Source: Streptomyces fuscichromogenes
GTDB lineage: Bacteria; Actinomycetota; Actinomycetes; Streptomycetales; Streptomycetaceae
Reading direction: 5' to 3'
Length of the DNA: 64,000 nucleotides
Assembly: GCF_014645815.1 (NCBI RefSeq)
Contig: NZ_BMML01000028.1
Coordinates: forward strand, 62,001-126,000
The position numbers were made by a program, and so were the translations under genes. Every line of letters starts with the position of its first letter. Position 1 is the stretch's first letter. The notes beneath the pieces were generated by a model. It made no database searches. It was not told where the DNA came from and saw only the letters and a program-made list of their open reading frames with translations. Shown in pieces: positions 53,431-61,541 of the stretch.

Positions 53431-54150
53431 TCAGGTCACCAGGCCCTGGCGGTAGGCGTACACGACGGCCTGGACGCGGTCGCGCAGCCCCAGCTTGGCG
53501 AGGATGCGGGACACGAAGGTCTTGACGGTCTCCGGGCTGAGCACGAGGGCCGCGGCGATCTCGCCGTTGGAGAGGCCGTCCGCGATCAGCCGCAGCACCT
53601 CCAGCTCGCGCGGGGTCAGCGGAACGCCGTGCGGGGAGCCGCCGTCGGCGGGGCGGATGCGGGCGGCGTAGCGGCCCACGAGCTGCCGGGTCACCTCGGG
53701 GTCCAGCAGGGCCGCGCCGGTGGCCACGGTCCGGATGCCGTGCAGCAGCCGGTCCGGCGGGGCGTCCTTGAGCAGGAAGCCGCTGGCGCCCGCGCGCAGG
53801 GCCTCGTAGACGTACTCGTCCAGGTTGAACGTCGTCACCACGAGCACCTTCACCGGATGCGGCACCCCGGCACCGGCGAGCCGCCGGGTGGCCTCGATGC
53901 CGTCCAGGACCGGCATCCGGACGTCCATCACCACGACGTCCGGACGCAGCCGGCCGGCGAGGTCGACGGCGGCCTGGCCGTCCCCGCACTCGCCCGCCAC
54001 CTCCAGGTCGGGCTGGGCGTCGATGATCGTCGCCAGTCCGGTGCGGATCAGCACCTGGTCGTCGCAGACCAGGACCCGGATCGGCGCCGTCCCGCCCGCC
54101 TCGCCCGAGGCGGTCCCGCCGGCCTTGCCCGCCTCACCCGCGGCGGTCAC
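53431..54150 (-). CDS. NarL/LuxR family response regulator
   Basis: A 239-residue regulator: receiver domain (IRVLVCDDQVLIRTGLATII, phospho-acceptor Asp in VVVMDVRMP, Lys in FLLKDAPPD) and a C-terminal LuxR helix-turn-helix (LTPRELEVLRLIADGLSNGEIAAALVLSPETVKTFVSRIL). The start GTG overlaps the histidine kinase stop, so the pair is co-translated. It is last in a three-gene operon behind a CPBP protease and the kinase, and convergent with the SUKH-like gene. Confidence 0.93.
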   Translation of the reverse strand: MTAAGEAGKAGGTASGEAGGTAPIRVLVCDDQVLIRTGLATIIDAQPDLEVAGECGDGQAAVDLAGRLRPDVVVMDVRMPVLDGIEATRRLAGAGVPHPVKVLVVTTFNLDEYVYEALRAGASGFLLKDAPPDRLLHGIRTVATGAALLDPEVTRQLVGRYAARIRPADGGSPHGVPLTPRELEVLRLIADGLSNGEIAAALVLSPETVKTFVSRILAKLGLRDRVQAVVYAYRQGLVT

Positions 54151-55415
54151 GCCGGGTTCCCCACGGGTATCCGGGCCCGGACGACGAACCCGCCGTCCGC
54201 CTGCCGGCCCGCGCTGAACTCGCCGCCCAGCAGGGCCACCCGCTCCCGTAGACCGACCAGCCCGCGCCCGCTTCCGCCGGGCGACCCGCCCGGCCGCCCG
54301 ACGCGCCCGCTCTCCCCGGAACCGCCGCCCTCGCCCGAACCGGCGGGCCCCGCGGACGGCGCACCGGACCCGGCCGTGCCGACCTCCACGGTGATCTCCT
54401 TCTCGTCATGGCGGACCCGTACCGAAGTGCGGTTGCCATGCGCGTATTTGAGTGCGTTGGTGAGGGCTTCCTGCACCACCCGGTAGGCCACCAGGTCGGC
54501 GCTGCCGGCCGACTCCGCCGGCGTGCCCTCCTCGGTGAACTCCACCGGCTGCCCGGTCCGGCGCGTCTGCTCCACGAGCGTGAGCAGCCGGCCGGCCGGG
54601 GGTGTCCTGACCTCCGTACCGCCGACGGAGGTGGAGGTGGAGGTGCCGGTGCCGGTGCCGGTGCCGTGGTCGGGGTTGAGCAGGTCGAGCAGATGGCGCA
54701 GGTCCGAGATGGCCCGCCGTCCGGTGTCGGTGACGGCGGTCAGCGTCTGGTCGAGGCGGTCCGGCGCGGCGGTCAGATAACGGGCCGCCTCCGCCTGCAC
54801 CACCATCGCCGTCACATGATGGGTCACCACGTCGTGCAGCTCGCGGGCGATCCGGGTGCGCTCGGCGGTACGGGTGTCCTCGGCGACCCGCCGCCGGCGT
54901 TCGGCCTCCGCGGTCCGGGTGGAGCGCAGCCACGCCCCGACCCCCCAGGCGAGCACCAGCGCCAGGTAGAACGTGACGAACCCGCTCGCCGTCTCGCCCC
55001 CCGACCCCAGCCGGTGCAGCGCGACCGCCAACGGCACGTAGGCCGCGGAGAGCACCAGCGCGGCGACCCGCCGGTGGCGTTCCAGATGGGCGCCGCCGCT
55101 GATCAGGGCGAGCGGCAGCGCGGTGCCCGCGACCGAGTGGTAGCCGCGCAGCTGGTCGACGGCGAAGCCGAGCGACACCAGGGCGAGCGAGACGGCCGGC
55201 CACCGCCGGCGCACGGCGAGCGGCAGGCACTCCAGGCCGAGCACCGCGATGGCCAGCGCGTCGAAGGGGCGGGTCGGCAGGTCCCCGACCTGGGTGCCCT
55301 TGCCGTGCAGGGCCGACAGGAACGACCCGGCCAGGAGCAGCAGCCCGAGCGGCAGATCCCGGACCGTGACGTCGAGCCGGGGCCACCACCCGGGCGCCTG
55401 CCGAGGACTGATCAC
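54147..55415 (-). CDS. NarL-type sensor histidine kinase
   Basis: A 422-residue kinase with four or five membrane segments in the first ~160 residues (GLLLLAGSFLSALHGKG, SVAGTALPLALISGG). The dimerisation box has the phospho-His in RIARELHDVVTHHVTAMVVQAE, followed by a HATPase domain (YRVVQEALTNALKYAHGN, then GLVGLRERVALLGG). No large external sensor is present, so it probably senses through the membrane. GTG at 55415 overlaps the CPBP stop. A Gly/Ser-rich linker splits the ATP lid region. Confidence 0.9.
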   Translation of the reverse strand: MISPRQAPGWWPRLDVTVRDLPLGLLLLAGSFLSALHGKGTQVGDLPTRPFDALAIAVLGLECLPLAVRRRWPAVSLALVSLGFAVDQLRGYHSVAGTALPLALISGGAHLERHRRVAALVLSAAYVPLAVALHRLGSGGETASGFVTFYLALVLAWGVGAWLRSTRTAEAERRRRVAEDTRTAERTRIARELHDVVTHHVTAMVVQAEAARYLTAAPDRLDQTLTAVTDTGRRAISDLRHLLDLLNPDHGTGTGTGTSTSTSVGGTEVRTPPAGRLLTLVEQTRRTGQPVEFTEEGTPAESAGSADLVAYRVVQEALTNALKYAHGNRTSVRVRHDEKEITVEVGTAGSGAPSAGPAGSGEGGGSGESGRVGRPGGSPGGSGRGLVGLRERVALLGGEFSAGRQADGGFVVRARIPVGNPA

Positions 55416-56251
55416 CGGGGCAGTGTAGCGACGGAGCCGGCCGGGACGTCCCGGCGCCGACGCGGCACCACATGCCCCCGCCGCTTGGCCAGCCACAGGA
55501 ACGCGACCGTCACCAGCACCCCGAGCAGCACCGAGTACACGCTCGCCTCCGGCCCGAACTGCCCGCCGGTGACCAGCCGCGCCCCCGAGGTGCCGGCATC
55601 CAGCAGCCCCTGCTGCGTTCCGCCGCTGCCGGAGACCTCGGTGCCGAAGATGCCGGACTCGGCGAAGTTCCAGCCGAAGTGCAGGCCGATCGGCAGCCAG
55701 AGGGTGCGGGTGGCGGTGTACGCGGCGCCGAGCATGCCGCCGGCCTCGATCGCGATGGCGAGGGCGCCCCACACCGTCGCGTCCTTGTTCAGCAGGTGCA
55801 TCATCCCGAACAGCGCCCCGGTCGAGGTGAGCGCGACCCACGTCCCGAAGCGCTGCTCGACGATCCGCAACAGCACGCCCCGGAACAGCAGTTCCTCCGT
55901 CACCGCGGCGGCGGCCATGAACCCGACCAGCCCCATCGCGCCCGTCACCGAGCCCGCTCCGTGGACCGTGTAGTCCCCGAGAAGGGCGATGTTCCCGATG
56001 ACGCACGCGAACGTCGCCACGCCTACGGCGACCCCGCGCCCGAACGCCGCCCGGGCGCCCTCCCGCCCCACCTCCACGCTCACCCGGTGCTCGGTCCGCC
56101 GTACCACCCACCCGTAGACCAGCACCGCGACCACCGCGGTGAGCAGGCCGAGGACCAGGGTGAGGAACCAGTTCCCCTGTACCGCGGCGACACCCTGCCC
56201 CCCGACGAAGGCGACCGCCGCGACCGCCAGGAGCTGCCAGACCAGCCTCAT
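55412..56251 (-). CDS. CPBP family intramembrane metalloprotease
   Basis: A 279-residue membrane protease of the CPBP (CaaX protease/bacteriocin-processing) family. It has about eight membrane segments and the active motifs AAVTEELLFRGVLLRIVEQRFG, FGMMHLLNK and LPIGLHFGWNFAESG, which supply the metal-binding Glu, His and Asn. ATG at 56251 follows GGGAGGG at eight bases. It is first in the operon with a two-component system, which suggests that the protease takes part in, or answers, the sensed signal. A Tyr-rich exported protein is encoded 190 bases upstream on the same strand. Confidence 0.88.
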   Translation of the reverse strand: MRLVWQLLAVAAVAFVGGQGVAAVQGNWFLTLVLGLLTAVVAVLVYGWVVRRTEHRVSVEVGREGARAAFGRGVAVGVATFACVIGNIALLGDYTVHGAGSVTGAMGLVGFMAAAAVTEELLFRGVLLRIVEQRFGTWVALTSTGALFGMMHLLNKDATVWGALAIAIEAGGMLGAAYTATRTLWLPIGLHFGWNFAESGIFGTEVSGSGGTQQGLLDAGTSGARLVTGGQFGPEASVYSVLLGVLVTVAFLWLAKRRGHVVPRRRRDVPAGSVATLPR

Positions 56252-56441
56252 GATGAATCCCTCCCAGAACCCGCAGCCCAACCGCTGCGACTGGCCCGAA
56301 CGCTACGGATCGGCCACCCCGCGACGCGTCCCCGCCGAGTGGACACCTGCGTGTAGCTCGCACGGGGGACAGGCCGCCGAGGAAGGGGAGGTTCTGGGAA
56401 CACCGCGACGATCGATCACCGCCCGGTACAACGGCCCGACG

Positions 56442-56786
56442 CTAGTCGGCGCAGGCGCTTTCGTCGAAATTGGTGTTGTAGGCGCTGTCGTACGCGGAAT
56501 TGTAGGAGCTCTTGTACTGGCTGTATTGCGCGGGATCGTAATTGGGCTTCTTCGCCGAGGGGTTGTAGCTCGCCTTGTAGTCGCAGTTCTCGCCGTCCGT
56601 CCTGCCAGCCTTGCTCCCGTCCGTGGTTCCCTGTTTCGCCGGGCTCTTGGCGTCGGGGGCGTGCGGGGCGGACACTGCCGACGTCTGGGTGGTGTCGGCC
56701 ACCGCCTGCGTCATCAGCGCCGGCGAGAACGCCAGTGCTGCGGCGACGGGGCTCAGCACGACCGCGATGACTCGCTTCGCGCGCAT
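56442..56786 (-). CDS. Small exported Tyr/Ser-rich protein
   Basis: A 114-residue protein with a signal peptide (MRAKRVIAVVLSPVAAALAFSPALMTQAVA, cleavage near ADT). A charged middle and a C-terminal segment rich in Tyr, Ser and Asn (SYNPSAKKPNYDPAQYSQYK, then SYNSAYDSAYN) follow. One Cys lies in the middle (ENCDYKA) and one near the end (ESACAD), so a disulphide is possible. ATG at 56786 follows AGAGGAC. No family is recognised. It could be a cell-wall-associated matrix protein. Confidence 0.75.
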   Translation of the reverse strand: MRAKRVIAVVLSPVAAALAFSPALMTQAVADTTQTSAVSAPHAPDAKSPAKQGTTDGSKAGRTDGENCDYKASYNPSAKKPNYDPAQYSQYKSSYNSAYDSAYNTNFDESACAD

Positions 56787-57151
56787 GGCTGTCCTCTTTC
56801 TGTGAATTATTCGAGTTCTTCGAGTTCTTCGATTTCTTCGAGACGGAACGTGGGCGGTTGCGGTCCGGGCGGCGGTGTCTGCACGCGATGCGCCAGGTGC
56901 CATGAGGGCCCATGGATTCCGACTTGTGACGCCCAATTCCCTGCGTGCGGACCGTGCCGGCACCGGAGGCATCACTCATTCGACCGTAGCCAGCCACGCG
57001 CACTGTGTCCACTTGGGCCCTGACAACGACAATTGACTTCTCAACCGTCGTCGGACGCGCGAGGACGGTTGCCCGGGTTATGCAACATGCGATCACCAGT
57101 CGCTCAACCTACTCTTCCTTTGAGGCGCAGGGGGCGGCGTAAGGGGTGATC
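56787..57151. other. Divergent intergenic region with 9-bp repeats
   Basis: The 365 bases separate two divergently transcribed small exported-protein genes and must hold both promoters. TTCGAGTTC-type 9-bp units occur three times at about 56811-56838. No gene is supported. The region is AT-richer around 56800-56840 and 57020-57050. Confidence 0.55.
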
Positions 57152-57595
57152 ATGTTCAGGAGTGCTCGTAGCCGAGTTCCCCGAGTCATCGGTGAATCCT
57201 GTCTGGTCGCAACGCTCGCCCTTTCTCCGGGCGTTGCTTCTCTCGGTGCCGAGGCGTTGGCGCCGACACCATCGGAGACCCGATCCCAGACCCCGGAACC
57301 CACCTCGCCCTCGCCGACTCCGGAAAAACGACAGGACACGAACGTCGTGATGCCCTCGCTCGGAGAATCGGTCACCGAAGCCACCGTCGGTGGGTGGGAG
57401 GTCAAGGTCGGCGAGACCGTCTCCGATGGCGATTGGCTCGGCTCGGTCGAAACGGACAAGGTGGATATGGAAATCTACGCGCCGGTCTCCGGTGTTGTGC
57501 GTGAAATTGTTGTCGGTGAGGGCGAGACCGCCAAGGTCGGTGACGTACTGGCGGTCATCGGCCCCCCGGACAGTTCCAGTCGGACTGGGGAATGA
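57152..57595 (+). CDS. Lipoyl (biotinyl)-domain protein with apparent export signal
   Basis: A 147-residue protein. An N-terminal signal-like segment (ARSRVPRVIGESCLVATLALSPGVASLGAEA) and a Thr/Pro/Ser linker lead to one complete lipoyl domain (VVMPSLGESVTEATVGGWEV to KVGDVLAVIGPP). The modifiable Lys lies in VETDKVDMEI. Standalone lipoyl domains are normally cytoplasmic parts of 2-oxoacid dehydrogenase E2 subunits, so an exported version is unusual. ATG at 57152 follows AAGGGG. GTG at 57146 is an alternative. A terminator follows. Confidence 0.78.
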   Translation: MFRSARSRVPRVIGESCLVATLALSPGVASLGAEALAPTPSETRSQTPEPTSPSPTPEKRQDTNVVMPSLGESVTEATVGGWEVKVGETVSDGDWLGSVETDKVDMEIYAPVSGVVREIVVGEGETAKVGDVLAVIGPPDSSSRTGE

Positions 57596-57623
57596 CCCGC
57601 CCCCGGAATGAGGGATGAGCAGT

Positions 57624-57653
57624 GGGGCGGCACCCCTTGCGGGGTGCTGCCCC
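57624..57653 (+). terminator. Terminator after the lipoyl-domain gene
   Basis: GGGGCGGCACCCC and GGGGTGCTGCCCC form a 13-bp stem (one G.U pair) around TTGC, followed by TTCGCTTTGC. Confidence 0.88.
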
Positions 57654-57684
57654 TTCGCTTTGCCTGTGCCTGATAAAGGCAGTA

Positions 57685-57727
57685 GAGGCCGTGGCGGGAA
57701 TCGAACCCACGTAACTCGCTTCGCAGG
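57685..57727 (-). tRNA. 3' fragment of a tRNA gene (possible attachment-site remnant)
   Basis: On the minus strand the sequence has a T-arm GTGGGTTCGATTCCCGC followed by CACGGCCT, the pattern of a tRNA 3' end (T-stem 5 bp, then seven acceptor bases). Upstream bases CCTGCGAAGCGAG could be a variable arm. No matching 5' half (GGCCGTG) is found within 90 bases, so it is not a complete tRNA. Such 3' ends are typical attachment sites of integrative elements, and mobile-type genes follow. The amino acid cannot be named. Confidence 0.5.
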
Positions 57728-58061
57728 TTTGTCTGTGCTGGTCAGGGCATGATCCCGTGCGGTGGCACCGCTGGCAGGGCGGAGCGAACGGCCCTGAACG
57801 GCCGCGTACGGCTACGAACGAGACGGAAACCGAGGCGGAGCTGGGACGGCTGACCGGGACGATGCCTCCAGGAAGGAGCGGTCAAGGGAGCTGTGCACTT
57901 GCACTGCCTCCACGTGTCGGCGTGCCTGGGGCATCAAGATTGCGGCTGAGTGGTGTTCGGCCGTATTGGGGCCGCCATCCATGCCAGTGACGTGTATTGC
58001 AGCGATTGCACAGTGGCGCGCGTACAAAGCCGTGAGTGTGGCAGTGGTCCCACGCCCGCGT
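57728..58061. other. Intergenic stretch without a supported gene
   Basis: These 334 bases between the tRNA remnant and the MFS stop contain only short frames without ribosome sites. The minus strand holds the end of the MFS transcript. I see no integrase or clear terminator here. Confidence 0.55.
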
Positions 58062-59285
58062 TCACGCACTGTCGGGCGCGGGCAGGGCCGCCACCTTCCG
58101 GGTCGACCGGAGCCACAGCAGACCGGGCCACAGCCCGGCCACCGCCGATGCGGCTCCCATGAAGGACAGGGCGAAGACCGGGCTCTGCCACTGTGCGAGC
58201 AGTCCGGCGCCTCCGGTGCCGACGCCCTGGGCGGTGAGGTTCATGGCCGACGCCACGCCCATGCCCTGGGCACGACGGTCGTCCGGCAGCAGTTCGACCA
58301 GCGTGGAGACGGAGACCACCACCTGGATGCACCACAGCGCGTTGCTGACGGCGAAGGACACCATGGCCAGGTAGATCCCGCCGCCCTGGATCGCGACGGC
58401 GACAAGCGGAAGGCCGGTGGTGAAGCACAGCAGCGGTAGGTGGTCCGCGTAGCGGTGGGCCGGCACGAACCGGTGGAACGCCCACAGGCCGGCCACCGCG
58501 CCCACACCCGTGCTGGCCAGCAGGACGCCCACCCAGACCGATCCGAGGCCGAGGGCGCTGGCGTAGGGCGCGGCCACCGCCTCGGGGGTGATGTAGAAGA
58601 ACCCGAGTGCTGTGCTCAGGAAGATCGCCCGTCGGCGAGGCTCGGCCCACAGGACGGTCAGACCGGCTGCGACGGATCCTGTTCCCTCCGGTGTCCCGGC
58701 AGCCGGGCGCGACTTGACGAAGCACCAGTAGAGCCCGAACGACGCGACGAAGGTGGTGGCGTCAAAAGCGAGACACGCCCGCGGTGTGAAGACCGAGGAC
58801 ACCACACCGCCGAAGGCGAAGCCGAAGATCTGAGCCGCCTGCATAGTGATCTGCCGGACAGACATGCCGATCGGATACTGCTCGGCGCTGAGAATCTCGC
58901 GCAGCAGGGCAAGATGGGCCGCTCTGTACGGTCCACCCAGAAACGACATGACCGACACGAGCAGGCAAAGAACACCGAGCGGAATACCTGGAATCACCAT
59001 GGCCCCGGCGGCGATGGCCCGACAGATGTCCACCGTCATCAGGACACTGCGGCGGGGCCGCCGATCCGCCAGGTGGGAAAGCGTAAGCGCCCCGACAACG
59101 CTCGGCACGTAGGTCAGCGCATAGGTGAGGCCGGTCAGGGCCGCAGAGTCCGTGCGGTCGAACACCAGGATTGCCAGCGCGACCCGGGCCAGCTGGTCCC
59201 CGAAGAACGAAACCAGTTCGGCCAGCCAGGCGGCACGGAACTCAGTCGAAGAGAAAAGGGACCGTGGGGTGGGTTTGCCATGCAC
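58062..59285 (-). CDS. MFS efflux pump behind a leader-peptide attenuator
   Basis: A 407-residue MFS protein of the macrolide/multidrug exporter type (FRAAWLAELVSFFGDQLARVALAILVFDRT, loop LSHLADRRPRRSVLM). It has 12 expected membrane segments and no signal peptide. GTG at 59285 follows GAGGG. The closest resemblance is to Mef-like and enterobactin/antibiotic exporters. 190 bases upstream on the same strand lie a six-codon open frame with a strong ribosome site and a 14-bp hairpin, a layout known to control ribosome-antibiotic resistance genes. Export of a translation inhibitor is therefore plausible. Confidence 0.88.
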   Translation of the reverse strand: MHGKPTPRSLFSSTEFRAAWLAELVSFFGDQLARVALAILVFDRTDSAALTGLTYALTYVPSVVGALTLSHLADRRPRRSVLMTVDICRAIAAGAMVIPGIPLGVLCLLVSVMSFLGGPYRAAHLALLREILSAEQYPIGMSVRQITMQAAQIFGFAFGGVVSSVFTPRACLAFDATTFVASFGLYWCFVKSRPAAGTPEGTGSVAAGLTVLWAEPRRRAIFLSTALGFFYITPEAVAAPYASALGLGSVWVGVLLASTGVGAVAGLWAFHRFVPAHRYADHLPLLCFTTGLPLVAVAIQGGGIYLAMVSFAVSNALWCIQVVVSVSTLVELLPDDRRAQGMGVASAMNLTAQGVGTGGAGLLAQWQSPVFALSFMGAASAVAGLWPGLLWLRSTRKVAALPAPDSA

Positions 59286-59412
59286 GGCGTTACCCTCGAT
59301 TCTTCAATTTGCGCCCTCAGGAGGCCTGGCGGGAGGAATGCCGGAATGCACTGGTGCGTCCATCGGGCGGTCGATGGACGGGACAATGACGATGCACAGC
59401 CAGGAAGGCGGA

Positions 59413-59452
59413 CCGGCGCATGCCCGCGCCGATGGGTACGGGCATGCGCCGG
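59413..59452 (-). promoter_or_regulatory. Attenuator hairpin upstream of the MFS pump
   Basis: CCGGCGCATGCCCG (59413-59426) and CGGGCATGCGCCGG (59439-59452) are perfect 14-bp complements with a 12-base loop. On the minus strand the hairpin begins 23 bases after the leader-peptide stop and 128 bases before the pump start. It can act as a transcription terminator that is released when the leader ribosome stalls. The U tract after it is poor, as is common in Streptomyces. Confidence 0.72.
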
Positions 59453-59474
59453 CCTTTCTCCCTTGCTGGTTCTT

Positions 59475-59495
59475 CTACCAATAGGGCTTCAGCAT
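59475..59495 (-). CDS. Leader peptide MLKPYW of the MFS attenuator
   Basis: An ATG at 59495-59493 opens a frame of six codons (MLKPYW) ending in TAG. It is preceded on the minus strand by a very strong ribosome site (GGAAGGGAG, about seven bases away). The peptide is too short to be a normal protein and lies just before a 14-bp hairpin, ahead of a drug-type MFS gene. Known ribosome-mediated attenuators in actinobacteria use such short leader frames. The function is inferred from this layout. Confidence 0.72.
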   Translation of the reverse strand: MLKPYW

Positions 59496-59736
59496 GGCTG
59501 TTCTCCCTTCCTGACGTTTACGTTGATCATCACATCAAATGAGGGCAGGAAAGTATTGAACAACCGCGCCATGCCGTGGCATACGCGCGCCACGGTGGCG
59601 CCGCGCAGGCCAGGCCGTGTCCAGGTTGGCACGGTCGTACCATCGACGGGCATGGGTGCTCTATCACCCCAAGGTGGAAGTAGCGGATAATGCAGCATGC
59701 AACCGGTAGGGCAAATTCTCTCCTGTAAAAAAAGAG

Positions 59737-60174
59737 ATGAGGATCCTGAACAAGATGCGAGCAGCTGTAGTGATTCCGGCAATAGCTTTGGCTCTGGCGA
59801 GTGCAGGGGTAATGGGGCCGACGGCCAGTGCCGCCACATCCTGCCCGTCAGATGAGGTTTGCCTCTACAAGGACATCAACTTCTCGGGGCCGATGTACGT
59901 GGTTCCCAAGATCACGTTGAGTAACGGCGTCAAGACGTCGTGCGTAAATGACCTGGCGGGCAAGAGGTTCTCGGACGGAACTCCGGCGGACAACCAGGCT
60001 TCCTCGGTCAAGAACAACACGGACAGCGCGTTGATTCTGAACCAGCATGCCGAAACCGCCGGAATCTATTCGGTTGTCAGCGGCGGCGGGTCGGTCGCCG
60101 ACCTGCGGGTGGCACCGGCTCCGGCCACGAGCGGAACCGTCGATCTCAACGACAGGGTTTCTCGCGCCTGCTGA
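59737..60174 (+). CDS. Secreted peptidase inhibitor family I36-like protein
   Basis: A 145-residue exported protein. The signal peptide (AAVVIPAIALALASAGVMGPTASA) is followed by the I36 pattern SCPSDEVCLYKDINFSGPMYVVP, a later conserved Cys in KTSCVND, and a C-terminal AC. Family members are small beta-gamma-crystallin-like inhibitors of extracellular metalloproteases (SMPI type). ATG at 59737 has an AAAAAAAGAG leader. An ATG at 59755 is an alternative with GAGG upstream. The gene is AT-richer than the backbone, fitting an accessory origin. Confidence 0.83.
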   Translation: MRILNKMRAAVVIPAIALALASAGVMGPTASAATSCPSDEVCLYKDINFSGPMYVVPKITLSNGVKTSCVNDLAGKRFSDGTPADNQASSVKNNTDSALILNQHAETAGIYSVVSGGGSVADLRVAPAPATSGTVDLNDRVSRAC

Positions 60175-60203
60175 CAGCGAAACCCGCCGCCTACGGCGAC
60201 CTC

Positions 60204-60235
60204 CTCGACGAGGGTTGCGCCGGACCCTCGTCGAG
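60204..60235. terminator. Bidirectional terminator between the I36 and AraC genes
   Basis: CTCGACGAGGG and CCCTCGTCGAG form a perfect 11-bp stem with a ten-base loop between two convergent genes. Confidence 0.82.
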
Positions 60236-60239
60236 CAGA

Positions 60240-61304
60240 TCAGGAGTCGCCAGTTCTTCTGTTCCTCAGATATGCCCCGGGGGTTGACCCGTAGTAGGCC
60301 TTAAAATGCCGAATAAAGTGACTCGAATCCGAAAAATGCCAGCGCGCAGCCAACGCGGAAATATCTTTTAGCGTTTCGGTTCCCACTAGTTCGTCGTGAG
60401 CTTGTTGGAGGCGCCTCCTACGCGCGAATGTCATCATCGATTCACCTGACACCGAAAATGATCGGTGCAGTGTCCGGAGTGAGACACCAATATGCTGAGC
60501 GACCATCCGAGGTGAGAGATCATGGCTGTCCAGATGACGCTCGATGACATTTCTCGCAGCCGCAACAGTCATGCTCGCGTGAGTGTCCGACTCCATGCCC
60601 CAGCAATCGGACATGATTCCCGAGATGAGCGCGGCGAAAGCATCCCGAAGGGTGATGCGTATGGATTTCGAGACGCCTAGGTGATCGACATTCTCGTCAA
60701 TCATCTCAATGAATTTCAGGAGAAACGTGACTTCCGGCATACCGGCATCTGCCACGTACGCGCGATCAAGCACTCTTACCGAACTGACGCGAGGGGCCAC
60801 CAGATGTCTGGGAACGGATATGACGTGCGCCGAAAAGGAGGCGGAGCAAGAAAACTCCCATGACAGTTTGGTGTCGCGAATGAACATCTGGCCCGGCTTG
60901 ACAGTATATTCTCCCCCTTCGCCGACAAATGAGATCCGGCCCGCCTTGACCACATCGGCCACGATCGGATCACCGGCCGTACCGCCGCAGGACACCCCAT
61001 TCATCGCGCCGCAGTAAATCCGGGCATACAGCAGACCGTCGTTTACGTGACCTTGAGCGTCGAAACGGAACCCGTCAGGATTGGCAGATCTCGGAACAGA
61101 AACTCCCGTCAGGTGCGATAAGGGTGCCAACTCATCGCCACTCAGAGTCTGAGCACCCCTCTCGATTTCCTGAGCGGTGAGTGTTACGAAGTTTCTGAAC
61201 TTGACATCGCCGTCCGGCCGATCGTCACCGCCGGACGGGGGGAACCCCGGCAGGCGCCCGGGGGCCTGCGAACTCCCGCCGGGAGACAGGTGGGAACGCG
61301 TCAT
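60240..61304 (-). CDS. AraC family transcriptional regulator
   Basis: A 354-residue regulator with an N-terminal AraC-binding-like domain (about residues 45-230: YTVKPGQMFIRDTKLSWEFSCSASFSAHVISVP). A C-terminal double helix-turn-helix follows (VIERHLDSHDLSPRMVAQHIGVSLRTLHRSFSVSGESMMTFARRRRLQQA and ALAARWHFSDSSHFIRHFKAYYGSTPGAY). ATG at 61304 follows AGGGGAAA. Convergent with the I36 gene. The codon use is less GC-biased than the backbone. A tandem direct repeat lies 140 bases upstream and may be its own operator. Confidence 0.88.
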   Translation of the reverse strand: MTRSHLSPGGSSQAPGRLPGFPPSGGDDRPDGDVKFRNFVTLTAQEIERGAQTLSGDELAPLSHLTGVSVPRSANPDGFRFDAQGHVNDGLLYARIYCGAMNGVSCGGTAGDPIVADVVKAGRISFVGEGGEYTVKPGQMFIRDTKLSWEFSCSASFSAHVISVPRHLVAPRVSSVRVLDRAYVADAGMPEVTFLLKFIEMIDENVDHLGVSKSIRITLRDAFAALISGIMSDCWGMESDTHASMTVAAARNVIERHLDSHDLSPRMVAQHIGVSLRTLHRSFSVSGESMMTFARRRRLQQAHDELVGTETLKDISALAARWHFSDSSHFIRHFKAYYGSTPGAYLRNRRTGDS

Positions 61305-61443
61305 CGTATTTCCCCTGCTGATGTTCACACGGTGGTTGGAGGCCTGGTGCTCAGGTGCGAGGATGCGCCGCACCGTACGGAAACGGCGTGGACGCTGCCT
61401 GATCGAGGGAACCGGCCGCGTGACCATGGAACCGGGCGCGTGT

Positions 61444-61484
61444 GCACGGCCCGTTGACGTCCACTGCACGGCCCGTTGACGTCC
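61444..61484. promoter_or_regulatory. Two 19-bp direct repeats upstream of the AraC gene
   Basis: GCACGGCCCGTTGACGTCC occurs exactly twice (61444-61462 and 61466-61484) with a 22-bp period, two helical turns. AraC-family proteins bind such same-face direct half-sites. The spacing and position favour an autoregulatory or target operator. Confidence 0.65.
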
Positions 61485-61541
61485 GCCTTGAGGCGCAGCT
61501 TGCGATACGAGCCGGAGGACACGGGCCGCGGGCCCGTGGGG

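Noticed and set aside
57670..57760. A complete tRNA gene
   Set aside because: Only the T-arm and 3' acceptor strand are recognisable. No 5' acceptor strand, D-arm or convincing anticodon arm is found.
59338..59484. A 48-residue plus-strand frame ending LPCWFFYQ, considered as a ribosomal peptide precursor
   Set aside because: It runs through the 14-bp hairpin and opposite the leader peptide, its ribosome site is too close to the start codon, and no modifying enzymes are nearby. The minus-strand attenuator explains the sequence better.
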